Positions 1-9,500 of a stretch of DNA of 64,000 nt are shown piece by piece. The DNA is from JAKQDH01 sp029558835. Lineage in GTDB: Bacteria > Planctomycetota > Phycisphaerae > UBA1845. Position numbers and translations under genes: made by a program. Within the stretch, counting starts at the first letter, position 1, and each line of letters begins with the position of its first letter. Location of the stretch: contig DAOQSN010000008.1 in NCBI GenBank assembly GCA_035356615.1, positions 70,104 through 134,103 of the forward strand. Direction: 5' to 3'. A model generated the notes under the pieces. That model saw only the letters and a list, made by a program, of their open reading frames with translations, was not told the DNA's origin and did not search any database.

Positions 1-420
1 CGTTCCTGCTGGCCCGGCCGGTTGCGACCGCGGACGGCGTGCTGCTGCTCGTGCTGGATGTGCTGCTGCCCGAGCCGCAGGACCTGGTCGCGCAGTCTGG
101 GTTCGGTGTCGAGCCGCGACCGGAGTTTCAGGCGCTGGTGTATCTGCTTGCCGAGCAGCAGGGCCTCGTCGTGCTCGATGCGCACACGCACGTCTGCGAT
201 GGGCCACCCTCGTTCAGCCCGGTGGACTGGGCCGCCGCGCGGGCCAATGCGCGCTACATCGTGGAACGGTTCCCGCCGCCCACGACGCTCGGCCTGGTTG
301 TGTTCAACCGCGGGCTGACCGCCTGTGACGGCATGCTGTTCGAGCGCGACCGCGCCGCGTTCGCCGCGATCACCGAACTGCAAGCCGTGGGGGCCGGCCT
401 CACCATCCAGAGGACTGCAG
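1..420 (+). CDS. Partial JAB/MPN (JAMM) domain protein, cut by window start
   Basis: The frame is open from base 3 and enters from outside the window. It contains HTHVCDGPPSFSPVD (about bases 180-224), which fits the JAMM metal-binding pattern H-x-H-x8-S-x2-D with Val where Pro is usual. JAMM proteins are zinc metalloproteases that cleave isopeptide or thioester-linked ubiquitin-like modifiers. The catalytic Glu that normally precedes this motif would lie upstream of the window. Protein-like sequence continues to about base 415 and then degenerates in this frame, while a dockerin-like sequence appears in another frame just downstream. The end is therefore approximate. The gene may be truncated or fused to a foreign fragment. 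The JAB call rests on one motif. Confidence 0.45.
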
Positions 421-873
421 AGGCGAGGGATGGTGCGCCAGTTGATGAGCGCTACGCCCGCCAGCGGCTCGTGCCGGGCTGGAACCAGACCGGGCTGGAA
501 CATCGACGATGTGGAAATCTGGGCCGGTGTGAATACGACGGACTTGGTCGCCGACCTCAATGGCGACGGCGTCGTGGACATCCAAGACTTTGCCGTGCTG
601 GCGGACTGCCTGACGGGGCCGGAAGTGCCGCCGGCAACCGGCTGCGAGAACGCGGACCTCGATCAGGACGTGGACGTGGACCTGGCGGACTTCAGCGTGT
701 TCCAGTTGCACTTCGGGGCGGGCCGGTGGCCTGCAACGCTGCCGTGCGGGAGATTGAGAAACAAGGCGAGCGGGACTGTCATTCGCCGCCGCGGGAATCC
801 CGCTCGGACCTGCGCCATTTGGCTGGGATGTTGCCCGCGTTCCATTTCTTGTATGCCGCCTGTAGCTCCCTGA
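421..873 (+). pseudogene. Orphan C-terminal dockerin-like fragment
   Basis: In the frame ending at 873, the segment from about base 487 reads WNIDDVEIW followed by two calcium-loop repeats, DLNGDGVVDIQDFAVLADCL and DLDQDVDVDLADFSVFQLHF. This layout is common at the C-terminus of secreted planctomycete proteins. The fragment has no start, signal peptide or catalytic domain of its own and follows the end of the JAB-like segment in a different frame. After about base 720 the reading becomes Arg-rich and probably noncoding, and it overlaps the 3' end of the sulfatase on the other strand. It looks like the remnant of a secreted protein left by a deletion or rearrangement, or an assembly join. Confidence 0.45.
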
Positions 874-2197
874 GTCGCTCCGGTTCCTGCGCGGCGAGGT
901 CAGTCTCCTCGCCCACGTCCCGGCTCAGGTTGAAGAGCTGCGGCGCGCTCCGACGCCGGGCAACGACCTTCCAGTCGCCTGCGCGCACCGCGGATTGCCG
1001 TCCGAAGCGCCAGAACAAGGCATCGTGGGGCGTGTCCTTCTTGCCGTGGAGGAAGGGCACGAGGTCGATACCATCGAGCTGCATCGCGGGTCGTACCGGG
1101 ATACCGGCGGCCGCCAGTGCCGTCGCGTGGATGTCGAGCGACACCACCGGGTAATCATACGTACGGTCCGCCGGCACGTGGCCGTGCCACTGCATGAGGA
1201 ACGGGATTCGAATGCCGCCCTCGTAGACCTGCCCCTTGTAGCCCCGTAATGGGTCATTGCGCGACGTGGTTTGCCAGGTCGGGCCACCATTGTCGCTCAG
1301 GAAGAAGATGAGCGTGCGGTCGTCGAGCCGGTACTCGCGGAGCTTGCCGAGCACGCCGCCGACCGCGTCGTCCATGGCGGTGAGCATGGTGGCGTACGTC
1401 CGCCGTGTCTCGTCCTTGATGTCCTTCACGCGGTCACGCACCTTGGCGCTGGCCTGCAAGGGGGAGTGCACCGCGTTGAACGGCAAGTAGAGGAAGAAGG
1501 GCTGGTCGTTGTGGCGGTCGATAAACGCCATCGCCTCGCGGGCGAATGCGTCGGTCAGGTACTCCTTCTCGGTGACGGGTATCGTGCCGCGCAGTAGAGG
1601 ATTGGTCCGTCGGGATATCGTCGGATCATAGTCGTGAGCGCCAGTCAAGAACCCGAAGAACTCGTCGAAGCCCCGCTCAGTCGGCCGCAGCCCCTCACGA
1701 TAGCCGACGTGCCATTTGCCGAACATGCCCGTGGCGTAGCCGGCCCGTTTGAGCCGCTCCGCGAGCGTTAGCTCTTCCCGTGGCAACCCAAAATCCTCGG
1801 AGGCCTCATGCTCCGGGCCGGGGTTGTGCTCGAAGCCGAACCGCTGCTGATAACGACCGGTGAGCAGGCCGGCCCGTGTCGGCGCGCAGATCGGGCAGGT
1901 CACGTAGCCGCTGGTGAAGCGCACGCCGCGTTTCGCGATCGAGTCGATGCGCGGCGTGGCGATGTCGCGGCAGCCCTGCACGCCGAGGTCGGCGTAGCCT
2001 AGATCGTCGGCGAGCAACAGCACGATGTTGGGCCGGGATGGCTGCGTTGACGCCGCTTGCGCTGCGAATGCGCGCGGCAGCAGACTGCCTGCCGCCAGCA
2101 GCCCGGCAGACGTTGCGCCCGCCCGCGTGAGAAACTCCCGCCGCGTCAACTGGATAACGTCTGTGATGATGGTCGGGTCGGATGCCGCGCTCGCCAT
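779..2197 (-). CDS. Tat-exported sulfatase (Cys type)
   Basis: Sulfatase of about 472 residues that hydrolyses sulfate esters, probably on sulfated polysaccharide or glycan. The N-terminus has a twin-arginine motif (TRREFL, near residue 19) followed by an Ala-rich hydrophobic stretch, indicating Tat export. Metal-binding DD appears in LLLADDLGYADLG. The active-site signature CAPTR (C104) is the C-x-P-x-R form whose Cys is converted to formylglycine. Further conserved pieces are GKWHVG and LSDNGG. The ATG at 2197 is chosen because GAGGAG lies 7 bases upstream and the signal starts there; the open frame extends further but reads as noncoding. It lies 14 bases downstream of the radical-SAM maturase, so the two are probably co-transcribed. 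Substrate cannot be told. Confidence 0.92.
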   Translation of the reverse strand: MASAASDPTIITDVIQLTRREFLTRAGATSAGLLAAGSLLPRAFAAQAASTQPSRPNIVLLLADDLGYADLGVQGCRDIATPRIDSIAKRGVRFTSGYVTCPICAPTRAGLLTGRYQQRFGFEHNPGPEHEASEDFGLPREELTLAERLKRAGYATGMFGKWHVGYREGLRPTERGFDEFFGFLTGAHDYDPTISRRTNPLLRGTIPVTEKEYLTDAFAREAMAFIDRHNDQPFFLYLPFNAVHSPLQASAKVRDRVKDIKDETRRTYATMLTAMDDAVGGVLGKLREYRLDDRTLIFFLSDNGGPTWQTTSRNDPLRGYKGQVYEGGIRIPFLMQWHGHVPADRTYDYPVVSLDIHATALAAAGIPVRPAMQLDGIDLVPFLHGKKDTPHDALFWRFGRQSAVRAGDWKVVARRRSAPQLFNLSRDVGEETDLAAQEPERLRELQAAYKKWNAGNIPAKWRRSERDSRGGE

Positions 2198-2210
2198 GAG
2201 CAACTCCTCA

Positions 2211-3374
2211 TCAGTGTGAATGAACCGCACCACGCGTGCCGCGCGCTCCAGGCGGTAGCTCGGTGCGAACCTCCGCAGCCAGCCGCTCAAGGTGCGGGGC
2301 TGCGTGCTGGAAGAACCGCTTCCAGCCGGCGCACAGGACGTTCTGCACTTCGGTCGCCCCTTGCATGCCGATTCGGTGCCGCGGACACCCGCCGTGGCAC
2401 AGGTCCAGGTACTGGCAGCCGGCACAGGCGTCCGGCCATTCCAGCTTCTTTCGTCCGAATGCGGCGTAGGCCGGGGACTGCCGGAGCCGCTCCCAGGTGT
2501 CGGCGTGGATGCTGCCAAGCTTAAGTTCGCGCTGCACGAAGAAATCGCACGGGAACACGTCGCCGTTGTACTCCACGACCAGGCACTGACAGCAGTCGTT
2601 GTCCATCATGCAGTCGGTTGGCCGGCCGAGGACCAGCTTGTGGATGATCGAGTCGAAGAGCCGGACGGACACCCGGCGCGCGTCCCGGGGGTGCCATTCA
2701 TCGAACAGCTCGCATAGGAATTGCCCCCAGGCCTCTCCGGTAACCGCGCAGGGCTGTAGCTGTCCGCGCGCGTCGAACTCGACACAGGGGATGTACTGGT
2801 GGAAGAGCAATCCCTGGTCGCAGAGATAGCGATAGACCTCACGTGCGCGGCCGACGTTGGCCGCGGTTACCAGCGTAAGGACATTGAACTCGACACCGGC
2901 GCGGCGTAGGCAGCCGATGCCGCGTATGACCGCAGCGTGTGTGCCGGCTCCGGCGCCGGTGTGTCGGTAAGCGTCGTGCACCTGGCCCGGACCATCCAGG
3001 CTCACGCCGACCAGGAAGCGGTACTCGGCCAAGTGGTGGGCCAGCGCTTTGGTGATCAACGTCGCGTTGGTTTGCAGGCCGTTCGCGATGATTGAGCCGG
3101 GACGGCCATGCTGCTGCTGAAGGTCCGTGACGCGGCGGAAGAACTCGAGGCCCAGCAGCGTCGGCTCGCCGCCCTGCCAGATGAAGCTGTAGGTCGGTTG
3201 GTCGGTAGCCAGGTAGCTGGCGACAAGCTGCTCGAGCGTCGCATCCGACATGCGATGCACGGCTTCGTCGGGATAGAGCTGCAGGTGGTCGAGGTAGAAG
3301 CAGTACTCGCAGCACAGGTTGCAGTCGGCCGAGACCGGCTTGACGAGGAGCGAGAATGGCCGCGACAGATCCAT
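2211..3374 (-). CDS. Anaerobic sulfatase-maturating enzyme (radical SAM/SPASM)
   Basis: Protein of 387 residues that matches radical-SAM sulfatase maturases, which oxidise the active-site Cys or Ser of sulfatases to formylglycine in the cytoplasm. The radical SAM cluster motif CNLCCEYC (C-x3-C-x2-C) is near residue 18. WQGGEPTL and NGLQTNAT are typical family motifs. The C-terminal half carries the Cys-rich SPASM region (CMMDNDCCQC, then CAGCQYLDLCHGGC) that binds auxiliary Fe-S clusters. It sits directly upstream of a Cys-type sulfatase, its expected substrate, and 9 bases after the large FG-GAP protein, so the three genes form a probable operon. Confidence 0.9.
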   Translation of the reverse strand: MDLSRPFSLLVKPVSADCNLCCEYCFYLDHLQLYPDEAVHRMSDATLEQLVASYLATDQPTYSFIWQGGEPTLLGLEFFRRVTDLQQQHGRPGSIIANGLQTNATLITKALAHHLAEYRFLVGVSLDGPGQVHDAYRHTGAGAGTHAAVIRGIGCLRRAGVEFNVLTLVTAANVGRAREVYRYLCDQGLLFHQYIPCVEFDARGQLQPCAVTGEAWGQFLCELFDEWHPRDARRVSVRLFDSIIHKLVLGRPTDCMMDNDCCQCLVVEYNGDVFPCDFFVQRELKLGSIHADTWERLRQSPAYAAFGRKKLEWPDACAGCQYLDLCHGGCPRHRIGMQGATEVQNVLCAGWKRFFQHAAPHLERLAAEVRTELPPGARGTRGAVHSH

Positions 3375-3383
3375 GTCGGTGTG

Positions 3384-6300
3384 CTACCCCGGGTGGACTT
3401 CGCTGACGGCCCGTGTGGTTAGATTCACATCGAAGAACCTGTCGGCACGACCGCCATCGATCGTGATCTTCCGACCGCTGAGCGTGGTGATCGTCAGGTC
3501 CACCTCCTTGACGCCGCCCAAGCCGAAATGCGCCTCCAGCGCGCCGCCGCTCTTGTAGCTGTGGTTGGCGGCGATGACCCGCGTGCCGAGCAGCTTGTTC
3601 GTCTTCGGCTCGCGGGCCTCCACGCGGGCCCCGATCAGTTCCGCGTCCGTCAGGCCGCTGAATCGCAGCCGCAGCCAGTGATTCTGCCGCCCGCCGTGCA
3701 GCCCCGTGTTCCAATAGACCTTGCTCTCGTACCGCGCCATGCTCAGCGCTGGGCCTGAGTTATCGGGATCGGCGGCAAAGACCAGGTCCAGCAGGCCGTC
3801 ATTGTTGAGGTCGGCGGCCTCTCCGCAGATGCCGGAGCCATCCAGGCCGCTGAAGGCGGTCGGTTTGGGCTCGAAAGAGCCGTCACCGCGATTCATGAAC
3901 AGAAGCGCGCGGGCTTCGAGGTTCGGCGATTCATGGCGATCCAGAACTACGAGGTCCTCCCAGCCGTCGTTGTCAAAGTCGCCAAACACCGCGTCGGCGA
4001 AATACGGCCGGCGGTCGCCGGGTTGCAGGGCGGCGCCGAGGCGGCCTTGCGGCTCTGGCGCGTCGAAGAGCTTGCACCAGTCACGATAGACCCAGTTCAG
4101 CGCATCCAGCCCGGCGGCATGGGTCGCTTCCTCGAACTGGAAACCGCCTCTGTTCCGCCAGAACCGACCGCTGACGTATTCCGCCCGCGGCGCCCAGCCC
4201 GGACTGGCCGGCCCGACCGCCAACACATCCAGCAGGCCGTCGCTGTCCACGTCGGCCAGCGAGATATAGGGCAATCCCGGGGCCTTGCCGACCGCCGTGA
4301 GGGTCTTCTTGTCATCACTGAGCTTAAGGTGGGCCTCACAGGCCAGGCCGTTGCCCGCAACCGTCTCAAACCGCAGCTCGCCCGTTTCGACGAGCAGGTT
4401 CTTCCAGCAAAACACGCCCTGGCGGTATTCGACCGGGGTGTAAGGCGCATCATAATCGCGCACGTCTACATGGAACGACTGCACGAGGTCGAGATCACCG
4501 TCGTTGTCCAGGTCGCGCAGGTTGATATCGGGACCAGCCTTGTCCTTCTCGCTGTCGTGGTAGAAACCACCGAAGTCGGGAACAAGGTCGGTGCCGCCAA
4601 TGTCCTCAAAGCGGCCATCCTCGAACTTGGCGCCTTTCGGCTTGAAGACGTAGAGCCGGGTGTGCGGAAACCCGCCCATCGCGTCCTTGATGTTGTCGCA
4701 GCCGACCGCGATGTCGAGCCAGCCGTCCCTGTTTAGGTCGCCGATGCTGGGCTGGCGGTTGTAGGCCTGTTCATTCTGGATGCCCATCTTTGTTGAGACG
4801 TCTCGGAAGACATCCCACGCGCCATCGCTGATATACAGGCCGTTTCCGGTTTTCTGGTCGCGCGGATTGGACTCACCGCCGGACATCTGGGCGTGCCGGG
4901 TCACGAGCAGGTCAAGAAAACCGTCGCCGTTGAAGTCGGCCAGATTGGGCACCTGGCCACGCCCGAAACGCTCCGGGGTTACCTGCGAGTCCAGGATCCT
5001 GATCGTGTGCGGCCGGAAGCGGAAGTCGCCCTCGTTGATGAACACGCGCAGCTTCTCGCCGGCACGCCAACGTCCGCCCGTGCCGCGCGGCGCGGAGTAG
5101 GTGGCCACGATATCGACGAGGCCGTCCTGGTTCAGGTCTGCGATGGCGACGCCGTTCATGCCCTCCTGAAGATCGGTGAGGCCGGGAACGCAGATACTCT
5201 CGAAGAGCTGGCCGCGCCCGGCCGCGTCGCGCGTGGCGTCATTGTCAGGCATCTTCTTCAGCGGCGGCTCGCCCGGGCGCTGCTCGGTGACTTCCTCCGT
5301 GTGCGGGGTCGGCTCGATGTCACCATAGCGGTCCCGCAACCGTTCCCAGGCTGATTGGCGACGCCGAGGAGCTCGCCCCTCGCGCTCGTCGGCCGCAGGT
5401 TCTTTGCTCTCCTCTCGGGAGAGGGCCGCGGGCCGGGTTCTTGCAGTCTTGGCGGCGTCTGCAGGCGCCTGTTCGATGTAGATGCGGTTCCCGTCGGGAT
5501 CGGTAACCAGCAACCGCTTCTCGCCGTCGACCTTCGCGCCGCGTTTCATCAACCCGGTGCGCGCGGCGGCAAGGTCGGCCACGCGTAACGTCACGCTGCG
5601 CAGTCCCGGCGCATCCTGCCCGGCATCGGCGTCCTTGGGGCGCTGCCCCTCTGGCGAGGAGAACTTGATCCGCCCAGCGCCGGTGGCGAACAGGTACATC
5701 TTCATGCTTAACGGCGGCGGCAGGTTCCACGGATCGAATTCTGCCAGGCCCAGCGTCTCACCATAGAACTCCCGCGCCGCCGCGTCGTCGCTGACGCCCA
5801 TGCCCCAGGTGAACGTCTCGCCCGACGCGCTGCGCGGCACGCCCATGATCTCGACGATGTTGCCGTCGGGGTCGCGCGTCATGCTGACGTTAGCGCCCTT
5901 GACCGGCGCCAGATAGCCGGCCTGGACGAGCCGCTCGCTGACGGTGGCGGGATCATCGAACCAGAGCGAGAACCAGCGAAAGCCGTTGGACGCAAGCATC
6001 TGCCTCATCGGATTGCCTGTGGCCGGTTCGGGCTTGTCGCCGGGGACCTTCCGCAGGCGCAGGTAGCAGCCGGCCCACTCCAGCAGGGCGCCTTTCTGGG
6101 CGTCGGCCGGCTCGACCTCCCGCATGCCGATGCCGTCGCGGTAGAACTTCGCGCACGCCTCGACATCGCGCACGCAGAGTTCAAACACTGCGTCCACAAC
6201 CTGGAGCTCACCCTCGCTGAGTGAAGAGGCTTCTGATGCCGGCTGAGTCGTGCCCCGCCGCGCCGCGCGGCGGTCGAGGTAGTAAGCGCGGGCTTCCTCC

Positions 6301-6512
6301 AGCGTGACGAAACCGTCACCGTTCCGGTCGATCTGCCGGAACAACGGCTCGGGATACTCCTCGGCGCTGACCTTGCCATCGCCATTGCGGTCAAGTTGCT
6401 CGAAACGCTCCACCAGCGAACCGGGCCGCGTCGTCTGCTGCGCCCGTGCTGCGTGTACTGATGCGGCCGCGATGACGAGTATTGCGAGAACGCATCGTGA
6501 GTTGTTAGTCAT
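3384..6512 (-). CDS. Secreted EF-hand/VOC/FG-GAP/ASPIC multidomain protein
   Basis: 1,042-residue exported protein with a signal peptide (about residues 1-24). Two EF-hand-like loops follow (DRNGDGKVSAEEY and DRNGDGFVTLEEA, about 40-85), then two tandem VOC/glyoxalase-like modules (about 105-225 and 228-350). A charged linker leads to at least seven FG-GAP/VCBS repeats with Ca loops such as DLNQDGLVDI, DFNGDGFLDL and DFDNDGWEDL, and an ASPIC/UnbV-type C-terminal domain (NHWLRLRF ... GLGGVKEVDLTI). The repeats would form a calcium-bound beta-propeller. VOC domains in the same chain are unusual. ATG at 6512 follows AAAGGTGAG. It is the likely first gene of the sulfatase operon; function is unknown but may relate to extracellular sulfated substrates. 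Confidence 0.85.
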   Translation of the reverse strand: MTNNSRCVLAILVIAAASVHAARAQQTTRPGSLVERFEQLDRNGDGKVSAEEYPEPLFRQIDRNGDGFVTLEEARAYYLDRRAARRGTTQPASEASSLSEGELQVVDAVFELCVRDVEACAKFYRDGIGMREVEPADAQKGALLEWAGCYLRLRKVPGDKPEPATGNPMRQMLASNGFRWFSLWFDDPATVSERLVQAGYLAPVKGANVSMTRDPDGNIVEIMGVPRSASGETFTWGMGVSDDAAAREFYGETLGLAEFDPWNLPPPLSMKMYLFATGAGRIKFSSPEGQRPKDADAGQDAPGLRSVTLRVADLAAARTGLMKRGAKVDGEKRLLVTDPDGNRIYIEQAPADAAKTARTRPAALSREESKEPAADEREGRAPRRRQSAWERLRDRYGDIEPTPHTEEVTEQRPGEPPLKKMPDNDATRDAAGRGQLFESICVPGLTDLQEGMNGVAIADLNQDGLVDIVATYSAPRGTGGRWRAGEKLRVFINEGDFRFRPHTIRILDSQVTPERFGRGQVPNLADFNGDGFLDLLVTRHAQMSGGESNPRDQKTGNGLYISDGAWDVFRDVSTKMGIQNEQAYNRQPSIGDLNRDGWLDIAVGCDNIKDAMGGFPHTRLYVFKPKGAKFEDGRFEDIGGTDLVPDFGGFYHDSEKDKAGPDINLRDLDNDGDLDLVQSFHVDVRDYDAPYTPVEYRQGVFCWKNLLVETGELRFETVAGNGLACEAHLKLSDDKKTLTAVGKAPGLPYISLADVDSDGLLDVLAVGPASPGWAPRAEYVSGRFWRNRGGFQFEEATHAAGLDALNWVYRDWCKLFDAPEPQGRLGAALQPGDRRPYFADAVFGDFDNDGWEDLVVLDRHESPNLEARALLFMNRGDGSFEPKPTAFSGLDGSGICGEAADLNNDGLLDLVFAADPDNSGPALSMARYESKVYWNTGLHGGRQNHWLRLRFSGLTDAELIGARVEAREPKTNKLLGTRVIAANHSYKSGGALEAHFGLGGVKEVDLTITTLSGRKITIDGGRADRFFDVNLTTRAVSEVHPG

Positions 6513-6573
6513 GGCTCACCTTTCTCCGAAACGAGCGCGGCCTGCCGGTGGGTGATCATCGGCAACCCTTTGC

Positions 6574-9500
6574 TCACCGTCGTCGCAGGACAATCATCGC
6601 TTCCTGAAAGCTGACCGAACCGTCGCCGTCCGAGTCCGCCGCGGTGAAATCGGTGCGCTCGGCCATTGGCGATCTCGCGTACTCCTCCTTCGAGAGCCAT
6701 CCGTTCCCATCGGCGTCGAGGCGATCGAATGCCTGTCGCAGGGGCCTGCCGCCGGGAGCATTCGGCGTGGCGGGTCGCTCCCCCTCGAGCTGATCGCCAA
6801 GCGGCCCGTCGAACCCGCGGCCGGACACCCCCGCGGCCTCGTTCACGAGCCGCCGGAAGCTTTTGTACGTCGGTGCGCGGTACCCCTGCGTCTGCACCAT
6901 GAACACGCCGAACATCTTGTTCGTGCGGTCGATCCAGAACTGGGTGCCGTTGGCCCCACCCCAGGAGTAGCCGCCGCGCTCGTCCACCGCGCCGCCGAGG
7001 CCGTAGCGCTGGCCGGCGGCCTTGACGTGGTTCTGGAACATGAGGTCGACCGTCTCGGGTTTGAGGATGCGCAAGCCGTCGAGCTCGCCGCCGTTGAGGA
7101 TCATTCGACAGAAGCGCGCGTAGTCCTCGGCGGTGCTCACCAGGCCGTGGCCGCCCATGAACAGCGACGGCTTCTCGGTGAGCGGGCGGTCACGCTCGGG
7201 CGCGGCGATGAGCGTGCCGGGCTGCGGCTGGCGGTAGCGCTGCGCGATCCGCGACGCCTTCTCCCGCGGCACCCAGAAGTCCGTGTCGTGCATCTCGAGC
7301 GGCGTGAACAGCCGCTCGCGCAGAAGCTCGTCGAGCGGCTTTCCCGCGACGGCTTCGATGTAGCGACCGAGGATGTCGATGGAGACGCCGTAGTTGTACC
7401 CCGTGCCGGGATGGAACTTGAGCGGCTCCTTGGCGACCGCCTCGGAATACTCCTTGAGCGTGACGTTCTCGCCCCGGCTTGCGCGGAACGCGAGTTCGGC
7501 GGACGCGGTAGAACGCCGGCCCTGACCCGTCCCCGCCCCCCCTCGACCACCCGGCCCAGCATCGATCTGTCCGTAGTACAACCCGCTGCTGTGGCTCATG
7601 AGCATCCGCGGCGTGATCGGCGACTTCGCGGGCACGAGCTCGCCGTCCTCCAGCACCATGGGCTCGGCCCACTCGGGCAAATGCTTGGAGATCGGCTCAT
7701 CGAGTGTGAACTTCCCCTCGTCGAGCAGGGTGAGCGCGGCAACAGTGATCACCGGCTTGGTCATGCTCATGAGCCGGAATATCGCGTCCTTGGGCATGGG
7801 CGTGCCCGCTTCGATGTCCTGCTTGCCGAAGGCCTCGAAGTAGCCGCGGTGGCCGTCCTTGAAGACCAGATCGACGACGCCCGCGACTTCCTTGTTCGCC
7901 ACCGCCTGTTGCATGGCGAGGTCGAGGCGATTGAGCACGTCCGGGTTCAGCCCGGAGGCTTTGGCGGCTTCGCCGTGAGGTCGGGGAGGGAGCTCGCGTT
8001 CGGCACCGTTGGCGCCCGGTGTGTTCGTGGGCGTTCGCGCGTGTCGCTGGAAGAACTCCCACATCAGATCATTCGCCGAGATGTCCCTTGTCGAGTTGCC
8101 GAGCTGCTTGAGCGGCGGTTCGCGACCGGGCCATGTGTGGCCTCCGCCATTGATCTGCACGAGGACGACCTCGGTGCCTGACCTTCCGCCGTTCCAGGTG
8201 GTGCGGGTGACGGTCATGCCGTCAGCAGCAGTGTCGGGGAGTTGCTCGATCATCGGAGGTTCGGCACAGCCATTGGCCTTGATCCACTGATCGAGCGAGT
8301 GGCGCACGGACAGGAAGACGGGTCGATCCCGCGCAAGTGGATGCCCGACGCCCTGGCCCCCTTCCATCGGAGCGCTCGCATCGGCGGTGCCATGAAAGTG
8401 CATCACGGCGACCGGGCGCGAAGGTGCGCACGTCTCAGTGCCCATCGGTCCGCCGACGGGCGCGATCGCGGCGATGCGGTCGGCGATCTCCGAAGCGACG
8501 CGGTACGCCATGATCGCGCCGTTGGACATGCCGGTGGCGTAGACGCGATTCGCATCGACGTTGGCGACGCTCGCGAGGTCGTCGAGCAGAGCGCGAACGA
8601 AGCCGACATCGTCGATGTTGTTGTCCATCGCGTAGCCGCAGCAGTTGCCGCCGTTGAACGTAAGCAGGCGATTGGGCAGAAGACCCATGCCGTACGGATA
8701 GGTGACGATGAAGCCGGCCTCGTCGGCCTTGTCGTTGAGGCCACTGAGTGTGACCATGCTCTCGGGGTTGCCGCCGCCGCCGTGAAACGCGACGACGACG
8801 GGCGTGGGGCGGGCGGGGTCGTAGCTGCGAGGGATGTAGATCAGCGAGCGACGGTCGAGGGCGCCGACCTTGATCGCGCGTGTGACGGCTTTGCCAGGCG
8901 CGAGCGATGGGTGTGACGGCGAGCCGGGCGCGGGAGTCAGCGGTGCGTTAAACGCCTCGCGATAGAACGCCCAGTTGTCATCGCCCATCGCTCGCAGCGC
9001 GCCCACGGGGTCGTGGGCCACGCCGGGGAGCACGGTCCACGTGTGCGGGATCTTGAGGGCGTTCAGGTGCTCATGAAAGAGACAACTGTCTTCGAAGGCC
9101 TCGTCTTTGTCGCCGATGACGACGCGGACCAGCGAGCCCTCGGCGATCGCCGCGGCGTTCTGCTCAGCCAGCGTGCGCGGGCTGACGCTGCGGAAGTACG
9201 CCTGATCGCCGCCGTAGACCTTGCTCAGCACTTCCGCCGCACGCTGTCGCCCCGCCCGCGGCGTCTGCACCAGTTCAGCCTGCATTGGCCCCGCGCCGAC
9301 GATCGAGACGGCCCGAAACATCTCGGGGAACTTGAACCCCAGGCGGGCCGCGCCGTAGCCGCCCATGCTGAAGCCGTCGAGCAGGCGATCCTCGCGCGTG
9401 GCGATGGTGCGGTACGCCCCGTCGATGTGCGGCACCAGGTCCTTGACGATCACCGTCTCCAGCGGCGCGGTGCCGTCCTTCCAGTCCACATACATGCCTT

